A DNA stretch of 64,000 nt from Symsagittifera roscoffensis (taxonomy: Eukaryota > Xenacoelomorpha > Acoela > Convolutidae): positions 60,730,875-60,794,874 of the forward strand of contig NC_087066.1 of the NCBI RefSeq assembly GCF_963678635.1. The letters are read 5' to 3'. The notes below the pieces were generated by a model that was given only the letters and a program-made list of their open reading frames with translations, ran no database searches and was not told where the DNA came from. A program made the translations under genes and the position numbers. This document shows positions 63,809 to 64,000 of the stretch, one piece after another; position 1 is the stretch's first letter, and every line of letters starts with the position of its first letter.

Positions 63809-64000
63809 GTTTTAGTTGAATCACTTAACGCTGCCTACTCGATTCCGTCAGTATCAAAATGTCTCTTCGATCTCTCACGACTAAACTAGTAACTCAGCTA
63901 AAGTTACACACAGGGTCTACCCAGTATTGATATAATGCTAACTCAACCCGGTTGTATAATATAACAGTAACACTAAGTTTCCACAAGATATAATCGGTAC
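63809..64000 (-). other. Leader end of copy C
   Basis: AT-rich sequence upstream of copy C's gag, cut by the window edge. No LTR, primer site or repeat is visible in these 192 bases. Confidence 0.6.

Larger units (their letters stand above)
43360..64000 (-). mobile_element. Copy C: diverged giant Ty3/gypsy element, 5' end outside window
   Basis: Minus-strand element with the same layout as A and B: gag-pol (63748-54266), spacer, ORF2 (~53823-44991), 3' region and 3' LTR (44243-43360). The 5' LTR and most of the leader lie beyond 64000. Proteins align with A/B throughout but many synonymous and amino-acid differences mark a separate subfamily. At more than 20.6 kb it is exceptionally long. 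Gag-Pol carries a single stop, so this copy is better preserved than B. Confidence 0.92.

Overview
The window looks like repeat-dense nuclear DNA of an invertebrate animal. I cannot name the species. The evidence is a 200-N scaffold gap, Ty3/gypsy LTR retrotransposons, eukaryotic 3' splice sites and poly(A) signals, and remnants of hAT, Mutator-like (MULE) and LINE elements. I see no host single-copy gene, rRNA, tRNA or CRISPR array.

About 60 kb belongs to one family of giant LTR elements, present as three copies. Copy A (2221-20895, + strand, 18,675 bp) has two 902-bp LTRs that differ at only about 3 bases. It sits inside the gag gene of copy B (2044-2220 plus 20896-39852, + strand). Copy C (43360 to beyond 64000, - strand) is a diverged subfamily member that landed in a LINE. 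Between B and C (39853-43359) lie a deleted hAT element, a decayed MULE transposase and a LINE endonuclease fragment. The left edge (1-2043) holds anonymous AT-rich DNA, the gap, and a 1,028-bp stretch that looks identical to A's gag start and is probably an assembly artefact.

Each element is laid out as LTR, tRNA-primed leader (2.7 kb with tandem repeats in A), one gag-pol frame of about 3,180 codons, a spacer with a 3' splice site, a second frame (ORF2) of about 2,960 codons, a short 3' region, and the LTR. Gag-pol reads: coiled coil, capsid-like region, two CCHC knuckles, DTGA protease, YVDD reverse transcriptase, RNase H, an unusually long linker, integrase with GPY/F-type module, then a C-terminal domain resembling macro domains of the TARG1/OARD1 type. 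ORF2 has no signal peptide or transmembrane anchor that I can see, so it is not an ordinary env gene. It carries a coiled coil (A, B), an SGNH-hydrolase domain with all catalytic motifs intact in A, B and C, and a second SGNH-like domain.

All copies are damaged. A lost about 4.5 kb of pol with repeated filler at the junction and has two ORF2 frameshifts. B has many stops and shifts. C has one in-frame stop in gag-pol and four breaks in ORF2.

The most unusual cis signal is the 10-mer GTCCGGGGAG, seen 11 times and only inside these elements. It lies directly before the 3' LTR where the polypurine primer belongs, within an almost synonymous-change-free block before the macro domain, and in an array in the RNase H-integrase linker. 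Nearly every copy follows a complementary GGAC. At the 3' LTR and the macro-side block the GGAC is in the loop of a stem whose base pairs covary.
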